NCBI GenBank assembly: GCA_950022295.1
Contig: OX465596.1
Location: 130,242,501-130,306,500 of the forward strand
Reading direction: 5' to 3'
DNA length: 64,000 bases
From: Bromus sterilis
Taxonomy: Eukaryota > Streptophyta > Magnoliopsida > Poales > Poaceae
Shown here: piece by piece, positions 24,029 through 34,409 of the stretch
How the letters are laid out: the number at the start of each line of letters is the position of its first letter
How positions within the stretch are numbered: the stretch's first letter is position 1
Made by a program: the position numbers and the translations under genes
Notes under the pieces: model-generated
Told to the model about the DNA's origin: nothing
The model's database searches: none
The model's input: only the letters and a program-made list of their open reading frames with translations

Positions 24029-25700
24029 TGATACGTCCAAAACGTATCTATAATTTCTTCTTGCTCCATGCCTCTTTTGTGTGATATTGCTATGATATTG
24101 ATGAACTTCCATACACTTTTGATCATATTTGGACTAACCTATTAACTCAGTGCACCCCAGTGCCAGTTCATGTTTTCAGTTGTTTTTCTATTTCAGGTTT
24201 CCCCCTTATTAAAAGTACCAGAAGAATTCTGGGAAAATATAAGAAAAATCAGCGTACCGAAAGCTTCGCGAAGAGCTCGAGAGGGGCCAGAGGGGAGCCA
24301 GGGGGCCCAGGCGGCCAGAGGGCGCGGCCGCACCCCTGGCCGCGCCAGGGTGGCGCCTGGAGCCCCTGGCCCACCTCTGGCTGCCCCCTTTCGCCTATTT
24401 ATTCCCCGTGACAAGAAACACTCGGGGACGGAACCCTTTTTCACGATCTCTCCTCTGTTCCGCCGCCGCCGCGCTTCCAAGATCGGGAGCACCAGAAGAC
24501 CTCTTTCCGGCACACTGCCGGAGAGAGGAACCACCTCCGGGAGCTTCTCCACCACCATGGATGCTTCCCGGATGAACCGTGAGTAGTCCACCTTGGACCA
24601 TGGGTCTATGATCAGTAGCTATGTGATGTTCTCCTCCCCTCTTTGTTCTTCATGGATTAGACCTCGTGAGCTGCCCTACATGATCGAGGCACATATGTAA
24701 TCTTTCTTCTGTTGCTATGCTGAGTTTGCTGGGATCCGATGGATTATGAGATTATGTTTAAATTGTGATTGAGTTATATATTTGATTCTCTTCTTTTATA
24801 TTTATGTTCTTGAGTAATTCTTGCATGTTCTCCATTGTTTTTTATTGCTTTGGCCAAGTAGTAGGTAGTGACTCCAAGAGGGAGCGTTATGCATGATTGT
24901 GGGTTCATGCCCCCCGATGACTAGCTTGAGTGACAGAAACATAAGTCTAGGGGTTTTGTTGTTGCCACAAGAGGGAAAACAACGATGCTTGTACTTGCGG
25001 GTGCAAGGATTGTTTACTTTACGCAAAGTTCTTTAATGCAGTTGTCTGTTGCTTTGAGTTTACACTTTGGGTGGGATTCGCAACTTAATACCAGCGAGAT
25101 GTTCTGGATAGATATCTCAAGGTGGATGATTAGTGGGTAGATGCAGATAGATTTCGGTCTACTTGTCTTGGCGTACCGCCCGTGCTTTTGAGCCGCTTCC
25201 TTTCTGCATAGCATAATTAGCATTGGTTTGCGCACATAATCGTCTCAATTTCCCAGCTGTAATTTGTTTACCTCGCATGGCTTTTTTATCGTCTTTTGGG
25301 AGAGATACATCACTAGTGAACATCATAGGACCTCGGTCCATTCTTCTACTATTGTTTACACCTTCAATTTACTTTCAGTATTTACTTTTCCGTAGCTATC
25401 ACTATCATTATTATCCCGTGTGTTTTATCCTTTGTAAACAACAAGGCCGGAGGAATTGATAACTCCTCTGTACTCGTTGGGAGCAAAGCTATCTGTTGTG
25501 TGTGCAGGTCTAGGTGAAGTTAGCAATCCTTAGATTGTCAACGGCGCCAATTGTTCAGTTCACCACCTTCTTGTATCTGTTGGAGTCCTACTGGTCTGAC
25601 ACTCAACCTTAGCATCTTTGCTAAGGGAAAGTTGCTGCTATCTACATCTCACCTTCCACTTGGGGTAACCAACGGGGGCGAGAAGTTATCTCGTGTATCA
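24029..25700 (+). repeat. Array LTR B
   Basis: 1672 bp from TGATACGTCC to TGTATCA, shared between unit A (as 3' LTR) and unit B (as 5' LTR). GC-rich module 24306-24360, TATA-like cctatttattccccgtg near 24394. Confidence 0.9.
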
Positions 25701-25867
25701 AGCAAATTTATGGCTCCATTGCCAGGGACTCCACTCTTCAAGATAGGGTATTGTACACTATCTTTTATCTTTGCTTTTTAGTCTTGTTTGTTTACCTTTC
25801 AGTTTTTTCTTTAGTGTCTTTTATCAAAAATCAAAAAAATAGTTACCTTGCTATTAGTTATCATTAT

Positions 25868-26686
25868 GTCTAGTCCTTTTACCTTTGGTGAGTCAGAAGT
25901 GCTCACCTTTAAACAAAGAGGTGGTGAAAGTCTGAAAGATGCCTGGTATAGAATTAATGATTCTCAAAAGAGAGCCACCAAGAAGCAAACCACTACTATC
26001 CTGCTTAGAAACTTTTATGTTGGAATTACTTCTTCGAATAGGTTTATTCTAGATACTGCTATCAATGGGAATTTCATAGAAGCCCTAGTTTGGGAAGCTC
26101 TTATTGTTATGGAAAATCTTGTTGTAAATCTCCCTGTTGATAGCATTCAAGAGAACATTACCCTAGCTCATGTTATGAAAAAAATTGAAAAGATGGAGCT
26201 AGAGATGCCAAGTATTAATAAGATAAGTGAGTTGGATTGTAAGGTTCAAGGGAATTTGAATAGATTAGATTCCTCCATGCATAAAAATTTCAAAACCTTG
26301 GAGACCATCAAATCCCATGATGTGGACCCTTCTAGGATTGATAAGATTGAGGAAATTATTGACACTCTAGGAACTACTTTCTCCTCAATCAAAATCAAAA
26401 GGTGGAAACTCCGTCAAAGAAGGAACCTAGGTTCGTTTACGTTCCAAAGGATCCTCGTTCAAAAATTAATCTATCCATTGCCAAAGGAGTTGAAACTATG
26501 AAGACTTTGGAATAGATACCTCTCTTTAAGATAAATGAGACTCCAATTGATTTTTCGCCTTTTTCTTTTATTCCTAGAAGTATCTTTATCAGGCCTTTAT
26601 TTGAAAAACCTCTTAAGATTGGTTGTATTATTGAAGAGCTTTTTTATGATCTTGATAATGGTTCAATTGATACAACTTGATCTATT
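25868..26686 (+). pseudogene. Array unit B gag-like frame, broken
   Basis: Near-identical to the unit A frame. A single base is missing from an A run at about 26399, which shifts the frame. Further on, a GAG-to-TAG change (about 26512) would stop the original frame. Several amino-acid changes distinguish it from unit A, including W to S and H to I. The two copies have therefore diverged since duplication. Confidence 0.8.
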
Positions 26687-26689
26687 TGC

Positions 26690-29626
26690 ATTAAGCCTAG
26701 CTAATGGCTTTAAAGAAGCGCTTTTGGGAGGCAGCCCGCAACGGATTTAGGTTTTCCTTTTTGTTTTTCTTCTGTTTTTAATGGTCTTGATGATTTTTAC
26801 TACTGTAGCAACATCATTGTATCTTTAATTTTCAAGCTTTGTGCCTTTTATAGACTCATACGACAAGGGAAGTGAAAGTTGTGACATGCTGTCCAGAAAA
26901 CAGATTCTATCCTCGTGACTAGAAAAATCACGCTAAAATCCCAGTTCATCTTTTTGAGATGAATTTTTTACACAGCGTGCTCTATACAACTACGAAACTT
27001 TCGTATGTTCTGAGTTTTTTATTTGAGTTTCAGAAGTATCCCTAAAAAATTGTTTACTACCTGCTGGTCTGTTTTTCACAGATTCTGTCCTGTTTTGCCA
27101 TTTCTTCGTTTTGTAAACCTTAAGCTTGATTTTTCTTTGCAAAAACCTTTTGGAACTCTTGAGAAATAGTAACCCTTCAAGATTATCTTTGTTTCGAGTA
27201 GAGAAAAATTATTTTATTATGAGTACTAACCTCGCTAATCAGATTATGATGAGTTATGTATGAAGGGAGTTTTCAAGTGTGCGAGGGAAGATGATGAAAG
27301 AAGATTAAGAAGTGTCAAACATTCAAGCTTGGGGATGCCCCCATGCATCCCCAAAAATATTCAAGGAGACTCAAGCGTCTAATCTTGGGGATGCCACCGT
27401 GCATCCCCTTCTCCATCAACAATTATCAGTTCGTCTCTCATTTCACTATATTTTTATCACTTCATGCGTTATGTGCTATGCTTGGAGCGTCTCGCTCTTA
27501 GGTTTTGTTTTTATTTTCTTTAGATTTGCTTGCTGTTCATAACAAGTTAGAAGCCAGATTTCTTTGTGTGGGAAAGAAACACGCTCCACTTCCAAAATTT
27601 AGAACACAACATAGGACTTTTCATGATTATCTTTGTTGTGTGTGTTCTTTATCTTTTTCGTAGCTACTGTCATGTTTTTCTCTGAGCTTTCATGCATATC
27701 TTTTCAAAGATCTTTTGTTTAGTTTGTTGCTGGATCTCTCTTGAGTTTTCATGTTTATCTTGTTTAGAGAGTTTTCCTGTTGCATTGAGTTTTGTATCTT
27801 GACTTGAAGTAGGTAATTGAGGTTGCTATTCAATTGTAGTAGTAACTTGCAACAGTTTTGAGGTATTGTTTTGAGTAATGTTTGGAATTTTTGGTGTCAA
27901 GACCTTTAGCTTATTAGTGATATATGTCGTATTTTGGGCAATCCGTGTTTATTTTCAAAAACCTACAGAATTAGTTGAGAACTCTAGCTACTAGATGGAT
28001 CACTACTCTTCTGAGGGGTCGAATATTAGAGTACACTCACGTACCATGAGTCGAGGATGCGCAAGGATAACCAAACCCTCATACACTCCTCCTTGGGGTA
28101 CTTGTCTCTTTGTGAACCTCCTTATTAGATTGAGAGTTACTGATAATAAGTGCATGAGTTCTTCGGACTAATGTGAGTATTCGAAAGTTGACACTTCCAC
28201 CTTCCCATATTTTGCTAGCCATTTTTGTGCCGTGCATTGCTTTCTTCTCACTCCGAGAGTTAGCGTCCACCTTTGCCGGTACATCCAAATCCTTGGCACG
28301 ATACGCTATGTCATCATAAACCTCCTTATATCTTTCCTCAAAACAGCCACCATACCTACCTATCAAGGCATTCCATAGCCTTTCCGAGATACATTGCCAT
28401 GCAACATCCATCTTCTCATGACTTGATCTTCATGTAATACATGATACTTGCTTGATCGATGAGCCGCATGCTAGTTGGGCCTTGCCCTAATCATTGCTAG
28501 ATGACGCGCTAGTGTCATTGCATATCCTGCTACCCTGGCAGAGGCATACATTTGCATACATCATGATAGTTACATCTTCTTTATGATTTGAGTACCTTGT
28601 AAAGTGTGAAATATCTTCTATACTTTTTGTATTATATATAGAGTGTTGCCCCTAAATTGAGGAAAAGGTCCCAAAGAGGACAAAATCAAAAGATCCCAAA
28701 GAGGACAAATTAAAAGATCCCAAAGAGGTCAAATGAGAGAAATAGAAAGAGCCATTGAGGCCACCAAAAATACAAAAAAATAGAAAAAAGAAAAAAAAGA
28801 GAGAGAGAAGGGGGCACTCTACTATTCCTTTTGAGAGATCTACACTCGTACTTCCTCTTATATCTTGTACTCCATAGAGATTATCATTCATGCATATAGC
28901 TATTTGGGGACCTTCACACTATAGAACTTGGCTTGTATATTCCAATGATGAGCCTCCTCAAAAGAGCTCTAGGTCTTCTTGAGCAAGCAAGTTGGATGCA
29001 CCCCCACTAGTTCCATTGGAGAGCTTACCTTAGCTCATATGTGCATCTGTTGCATGGCAATCCCTACTCCTCACATCATATCTATCATTTGGCTTTCTCT
29101 CGCCAATGATTGTCCTCATTGATGTGAGCCTTTCACACATTTTTGTCTTCCTCCTCCACCTTATTCTCTCTTTGCCATCCTAAGTGTCAACTTTCTTTCT
29201 TACACTCATCCATTACATGAGTTCTCAAAATGTCGAAAAGGAGTGGATAATTTTGACTTGTACCTGGCTAGTGGTCTGGGGATGAGTCAAGATAAGATTC
29301 CAAAGAAGACCAAGTGTGAAACTTTAGTAGATTGAGTTCTCAACATAAAAATAATTTTTCTCGTATATCCCTATCCCTTTTCTTGCACGCAAACATCATT
29401 TGGAGACATTCGAGTCACGAACAGCGAGAGCTCTTGCACCTTTATGTTCTTATATTGCTTATTTTAATGCTAAATATAGACTCTTGCATGTTATGACTTG
29501 AATTGAATTACATTCCTTGATTGCTTTACTTAAAAGTTCTTATATGTTTGTTAGCATGTCACGACAGAAATTATGCTTTTATCATTTACCTACTCGAGGA
29601 CGAGCTGGAATTAAGCTTGGGGATGT
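26690..29626 (+). other. Non-coding internal spacer and PPT, array unit B
   Basis: Same layout as unit A, with purine-rich tract at about 28765-28810 and pre-PPT motif ctcgaggacgagctgg near 29593. No gene seen. Confidence 0.75.
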
Positions 29627-31194
29627 TGATACGTCCAAAACGTATCTATAATTTCTTCTTGCTCCATGCCTCTTTTGTGTGATATTGCTATGATATTGAT
29701 GAACTTCCATACACTTTTGATCATATTTGGACTAACCTATTAACTCAGTGCACCCCAGTGCCAGTTCATGTTTTCAGTTGTTTTTCTATTTCAGGTTTCC
29801 CCCTTATTAAAAGTACCAGAAGAATTCTGGGAAAAATATGGGAAAAATCAGCGTACCGGAAGCTTCGCGAAGAGCCCGGGAGGGGCCAGAGGAGAGCCAG
29901 GGGGCCCCAGGCAGCCAGAGGGCGCGGCCCCACCCCTGGCCGCGCCAGGGGTGCGCCTGGAGCCCCTGTCCCACCTCTGGCTACCCCCTTTCGCCTATTT
30001 ATTCCCCGTGACAAGAAACACTCGGGGACGGAACCCTTTTTCGCGATCTCTCCTCTGTTCCGCCGCCGCCGCGCTTTCAAGATCGGGAGAACCAGAAGAC
30101 CTCTTTCCGGCACACTTCCGGAGAGAGGAACCACCTCCGGGAGCTTCTCCACCACCATGGATGCTTCCCGGATGAACCGTGAGTAGTCCACCTTGGACCA
30201 TGGGTCTATGATCAGTAGCTATGTGATGTTCGCCTCCCCTCTTTGTTCTTCATGGATTAGACCTCGTGAGCTGCCCTACATGATCGAGGCACATATGTAA
30301 TCTTTCTGCTGTTGCTATGCTGAGTTTGCTGGGATCCGATGGATTATGAGATTATGTTCAGATTGTGATTGAGTTATATATTTGATTCTCTTCTTTTTTA
30401 TTTATGTTCTTGAGTAATTCTTGCATGTTCTCCGTTGTTGTTTATTGCTTTGGCCAAGTAGTAGGTAGTGAATCCAAGAGGGAGCGTTATGCATGATTGT
30501 GGGTTCATGCCCCCCGATGACTAGCTTGAGTGATATAAACATGAGTCTAGGGGATCCTCTGTTGCCACAAGGGGGAAAACAACGGTGCTTGTACTTGCGG
30601 GTGCAAGGATTGTTTACTTTACGCAAAGTTCTTTAATGCAGTTGTCTGTTGCTTTGAGTTTACACTTTGGGCGGGATTCGCAACTTAATACCAGCGAGAT
30701 GTTCTGGATAGATATCTCAAGGGGGATGATTAGTGGGTAGATGCAGATAGATTTCGGTCTACTTGTCTTGGCGTACCGCCCGTGCTTTTGAGCCTCTTCC
30801 TTTCTGCATAGCATAATTAGCATTGGTTTGCGCACATAATTCTATCAATTGCTCAACTGTAATTTGTTTACCTCGCATGGCTGTTTTATCGTCTTTTGGG
30901 AGAGAGACATCACTAGTGAACATCATAGGACCTCGGTCCATACTTCTACTATTGTTTATACCTTCAATTTACTTTCAGTATTTACTTTTCCGTAGCTATC
31001 ACTATTATTATTATCCCGTGCGTTTTATCCTTTGTAAACAACAAGGCCGGAGGAATTGACAACTCCTCTGTACTCGTTGGGAGCAAAGCTATCTGTTGTG
31101 TGTGCAGGTCCAGGTGAAGTTAGCAATCCTTAGATTGTCAACGGCGCAAATTGTTCACTTCACCACCTTCTTGTATCTGTTGGAGTCCTATTGG
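29627..31194 (+). repeat. Array LTR C, 3' truncated
   Basis: Starts TGATACGTCC and matches LTRs A and B until about 31194 (ggagtcctattggt), then changes abruptly to CACTA-associated sequence. About 105 bp of the LTR end is missing, along with any target duplication. Confidence 0.85.
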
Positions 31195-31252
31195 TCGCCG
31201 ATGGGTCGAGGGTCGTCGAGGGGTAAAGAGGTTTTTCGGCTTATGCTCACGC

Positions 31253-31460
31253 TTTCCATCAGACATCAATTGCACGGGTGTCTTGCTCCGGGCGTCATGT
31301 CACGTTTTCCATCATACATCAATTGCACGGTTGTCTGGCTCCGAGCTTCATGGCACGTTTTCCATCAGACATCAATTGCACGGATGTCTGGCTCCGGGCG
31401 TCATGTCACGGTTTCCATCAGACATCGGTTGCACGGGTGTCTGGCTCCGGACGCCATCTT
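31253..31460 (+). repeat. 53-bp tandem repeat, about 3.9 copies
   Basis: Units begin tttccatca at 31253, 31306, 31359 and 31412. Each contains a caattgcacggNtgtctggct core and a gcgtcatgtcacg-like end, with a few substitutions between copies. The last unit is incomplete and runs into the TATA-like ttatatagg at 31459. Confidence 0.9.
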
Positions 31461-31467
31461 ATATAGG
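31459..31467 (+). promoter_or_regulatory. TATA-like box of the CACTA ORF
   Basis: ttatatagg lies directly after the 53-bp repeats and about 145 bp before the ATG at 31610 (MDDHPRNLEEEDLL). Position and sequence fit a core promoter. Transcription is not shown. Confidence 0.45.
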
Positions 31468-31609
31468 TTTATTGTCGTGCCAAAAACTGGTGTCAACACA
31501 TTCCCCCATGTTTTTCGGCAAAACTTGTATGTTTGGCACACTAATATATGCATGATATATCATGTTTGTATATTAAGTGTCATATTGTAATTAATATTTT
31601 TCAGAAACT

Positions 31610-32916
31610 ATGGACGATCATCCAAGAAACTTAGAAGAAGAAGATTTGTTGGGGGCAATCATCCACGAAGGACCGTTGTGAGTGGGCGACGTCGTCCGGG
31701 AAGGAGGTGATGTCTTATCGTTTCTGAACGACACCGATGGTCTGGAAGAAGAGGGTGAAGTAGGCTCCGGTGATCGGACAATGGAGATGGAAGGACATGC
31801 TTATGATGGCTCCAGTGAGCGAACGGAGGAAGGAGACCGTGATGACGGCTCCGGTGAGCAAACAAAGGAAGGAGTTGTTGCAAAGTCCGGCGAGGTATAT
31901 ATATTAATTGATGCATTAATTGTTTTGGTATGTACACATTTAACTCTCTTCTTTCTTCTTTTTTAGCCCTCCAGATCCGGATAGCCAAATCTCGGAAACG
32001 AGACGAGGCCCGAAGAAAAATTTATGCTCGGATGAAAGGTTCACGATCACCAGCATCAGTAGAGATGGCCAACCGATTGAACCCAGCCGGACCAAGGAAG
32101 CATTTTCTGCTCAGTCCGGGGTTCTTGTTAGGTACATGATCCCGATCACCATCCACCAATGGAATAAGCCGAAGGGCGGAGACCCTGATGTGTCTTTTGT
32201 CACCGATAGACAGAAAGATGATCTTTGGGCCGCACTGAAGGAAAATTTCACCCTACCGGAAGAGGAGCATCTGGAAAATCCAGTTATAGAGCAAAACGTC
32301 AGGGCTCATGCTCTTAAGAAGATGGCAGATCTATTCAGGAGGTGGAAGAATGAGTTGAAAACAACGTTTGTCGACAAAAAGAAGACTCCAATATTCGAGG
32401 GCCTATTTGAGAAGATAAGAGAACAGTGGCCCTCCTTTGTGGTCCACAAGACATCGGAGAAGAGTAAGAAGATGTCAACGATAAACAAGCTAAATGCTTC
32501 AAAGAAGAAGAATCACCATCACACGGGGTCAGGTGGCTACCTCAAAGCTCGACCGTTGTGGGACAAGGCTGAACAGGACCTTGTTGATAAAAGGATCGTA
32601 CCAGAGACATTGAACTGGTCAGAGCGTGGAAGGAATTGGTTCTTCGGGGCTGGGGGAACCTTGCACCCTAAAACAGGGAAGTGCGTTTGGACGAACGAAC
32701 AATTGAACCTACCGGTAGAAAAATTTCGGGAATTATTCGTCGCATCGCGGGAAGGGACGTTCGTTCCCGACAGAGAGAACGACGAGCTCACAAAGGCCCT
32801 CGGGAATCCTTACCACCCAGGACGAACACGAGGCACACCAGGCTCCGTTTCGTGGAAGCAGGGTTTCCCGACGTAGGCAACTACAGAAGCTGGGAGAGGA
32901 AGAGGAAACAAGAGCT
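31610..32916 (+). pseudogene. CACTA Transposase_24-type ORF, 5' part
   Basis: The first exon starts at ATG 31610 (MDDHPRNLEEEDLLGA) and has an in-frame TGA at 31677-31679. The acidic continuation (EEEGEVGSGDRTMEME) leads to a possible intron after about 31890. The second exon, open from about 31974, reads RRGPKKN, then SGVLVRYMIPITIHQW, RKDDLWAAL-type and FRRWKNELKT motifs, then the ARPLWDKAEQDLV and VPDRENDELTKAL stretches. This is the plant En/Spm accessory domain (Pfam Transposase_24 type). The frame shifts near 32870 (GFPDVGNYRSW reads in another frame). Coding is then cut at 32916 by an LTR element and resumes at 42283. Confidence 0.8.
32912..32916. repeat. Target site duplication (left copy), gagct
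   Basis: Bases before the TGATACG start at 32917. The partner at 42283-42287 reads gagat, one mismatch, fitting a 5-bp duplication that has since mutated. Confidence 0.7.
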
Positions 32917-34323
32917 TGATACGTCTCAAACGTATCTACTTTTCCAAACACTTTTGCTATTGTTTTGCCCTCATTCTTGCATGATTTGGACGAAACTAAC
33001 CCGAACTAACGCTGTTTTCAGCAGAGCTGCCTGTATAGTTTTATTGTGCGCAGGAAAATGGATTTTTGGACGTCTCAGAAAATTCCAAGAAAAAATACAG
33101 AAAATCCATGCATCCGAGGGGCCATTGTACCAGAAGTGGGACCAGAGGGCAGCCAAGGGGGCCCCAGGCGCCCCCCGCCCCCTGGCGCGGCCAGGGGTGG
33201 GGCCGCGCCCTCTGGCCGCCTGGGGGCCTCCCCCCTTGTCTGGTGCCCTGCCGAGGCTCCTATTTATTCCCGTGAAGGAGAAACCCCGAAACAGAAGTCG
33301 TTTTCCCAATTCTCGTCGCGGAGCCGCCGCCACCCTCTGTTCTTCTCCGGGAGGGCTAATCTAGAGGTTGTTTTGGCCTCCGGTGAGGGGAGATCATCGC
33401 CATCATCATCATCATCACCACTCCATCCTCCCTCCATGACTTCTCCATCCATGTGTGAGTAATTACCTGTTGTAGGAAAAGGGGATGGTAGGGATTGGAT
33501 GAGTTAGATCATGTAATAATTTATCAGATTGTTGGGGGCATGTTGCCTATCATCTAGATTGGTGTTTATCACCTTTGCTTCAAATAGTTGCTCTTAATGC
33601 TTGTCACTTTGGGCCCGAGTGCCATGATTTCAGATGTGAACCCTATGTGTTTGCATGAATATATTTGTGTTCTTGATCCTATCTATGAGTTGTATGCACC
33701 TGTTATAGTCCGGTACCGGCGATCCCAAAGGTGACAGCTTGGGACACCAAAGGAGATGGACTATAGTTTGAGGATTCCATGTATCCATTGTTTGTTAATG
33801 CTTTCTTCCGGTGCTCTTTGACAGTAGCACCTTAATCTCCATAAGTTCTTTTTGGCCCCGTTCATAGCGGGATAGTAGGACAAAAGATGTTGTGCAAGTT
33901 CTTATTTCAAGCACGTACAACTACCTATGGGATACATGCCTGATGTTTGATTTATGCCTAGATGATCATTTCTTTTCTGTGTGTCTCGCCCCAAGTTAAA
34001 TACATGATGTGCCTTATCCATGCAGCGCCCAACCATCCATCTCCCTAGCCTACAATGTTTTTAATTCTGCTGGTTACTAGTTGTTTACTTTCGTTGTTTT
34101 ACTATTACTGTTTCACCACCACTATTTCCGTTGCTATCATCACTTCCATATCGCAGTTCCTATTAATATCTTGTTGCAAGTAAGTGTATCTTAGGTGCGG
34201 TGGAATTGACAACTCTACTGTTAAAGCTTATGGATATTCTTTGGCTCCCTTTGAGTCGAATCTATAAATTGGGTTATTCTTACCCGCGAAGACTATCTCG
34301 ATCCCCTGCAGTTGTGGGTATCA
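32917..34323 (+). repeat. 5' LTR of E3
   Basis: 1407 bp from TGATACGTCTC to GGGTATCA. Contains the GC-rich module 33164-33223 and the TATA-like cctatttattcccgtg near 33258. A short CATCAT run lies near 33400. Confidence 0.92.
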
Positions 34324-34334
34324 AGCCTGTTTTC

Positions 34335-34352
34335 TGGCGCCGTTGCCGGGGA
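34335..34352 (+). other. Primer binding site of E3, tRNA-Asp type
   Basis: tggcgccgttgccgggga lies 11 bp after the LTR and is fully complementary to the known plant tRNA-Asp 3' end, CCA included. Confidence 0.85.
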
Positions 34353-34409
34353 GCATAGCTTTATTCACAAGTCTACTTGAAGTATTTTACCTGCTGAAAT
34401 TTATCCGTT

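Larger units (their letters stand above)
17621..31194 (+). mobile_element. Tandem array of an Athila-type non-autonomous LTR retrotransposon
   Basis: LTRs start at 18434, 24029 and 29627, with periods of 5595 and 5598 bp, and share internal regions head to tail. Before the first full LTR lies a remnant unit: an LTR piece (17621-17780) fused to the last 650 bp of an internal region (17781-18433). So at least three internal units and four LTRs existed. Each unit has LTR, primer site, a gag-like frame, a non-coding spacer and a PPT. The last LTR is cut at 31194. Internal copies are very similar, with scattered substitutions and single-base indels. Confidence 0.88.

Noticed and set aside
31253..31460. 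Regular 53-bp repeats that could suggest a CRISPR-like array
   Set aside because: Units are contiguous with no unique spacers, the DNA is plant nuclear, and they lie in a CACTA transposon.
33046..33462. Open frames across the GC-rich LTR module (also at 18614, 24170, 29758 and 41012)
   Set aside because: They overlap each other on both strands, vary with small indels, and have no domain. They are LTR sequence.
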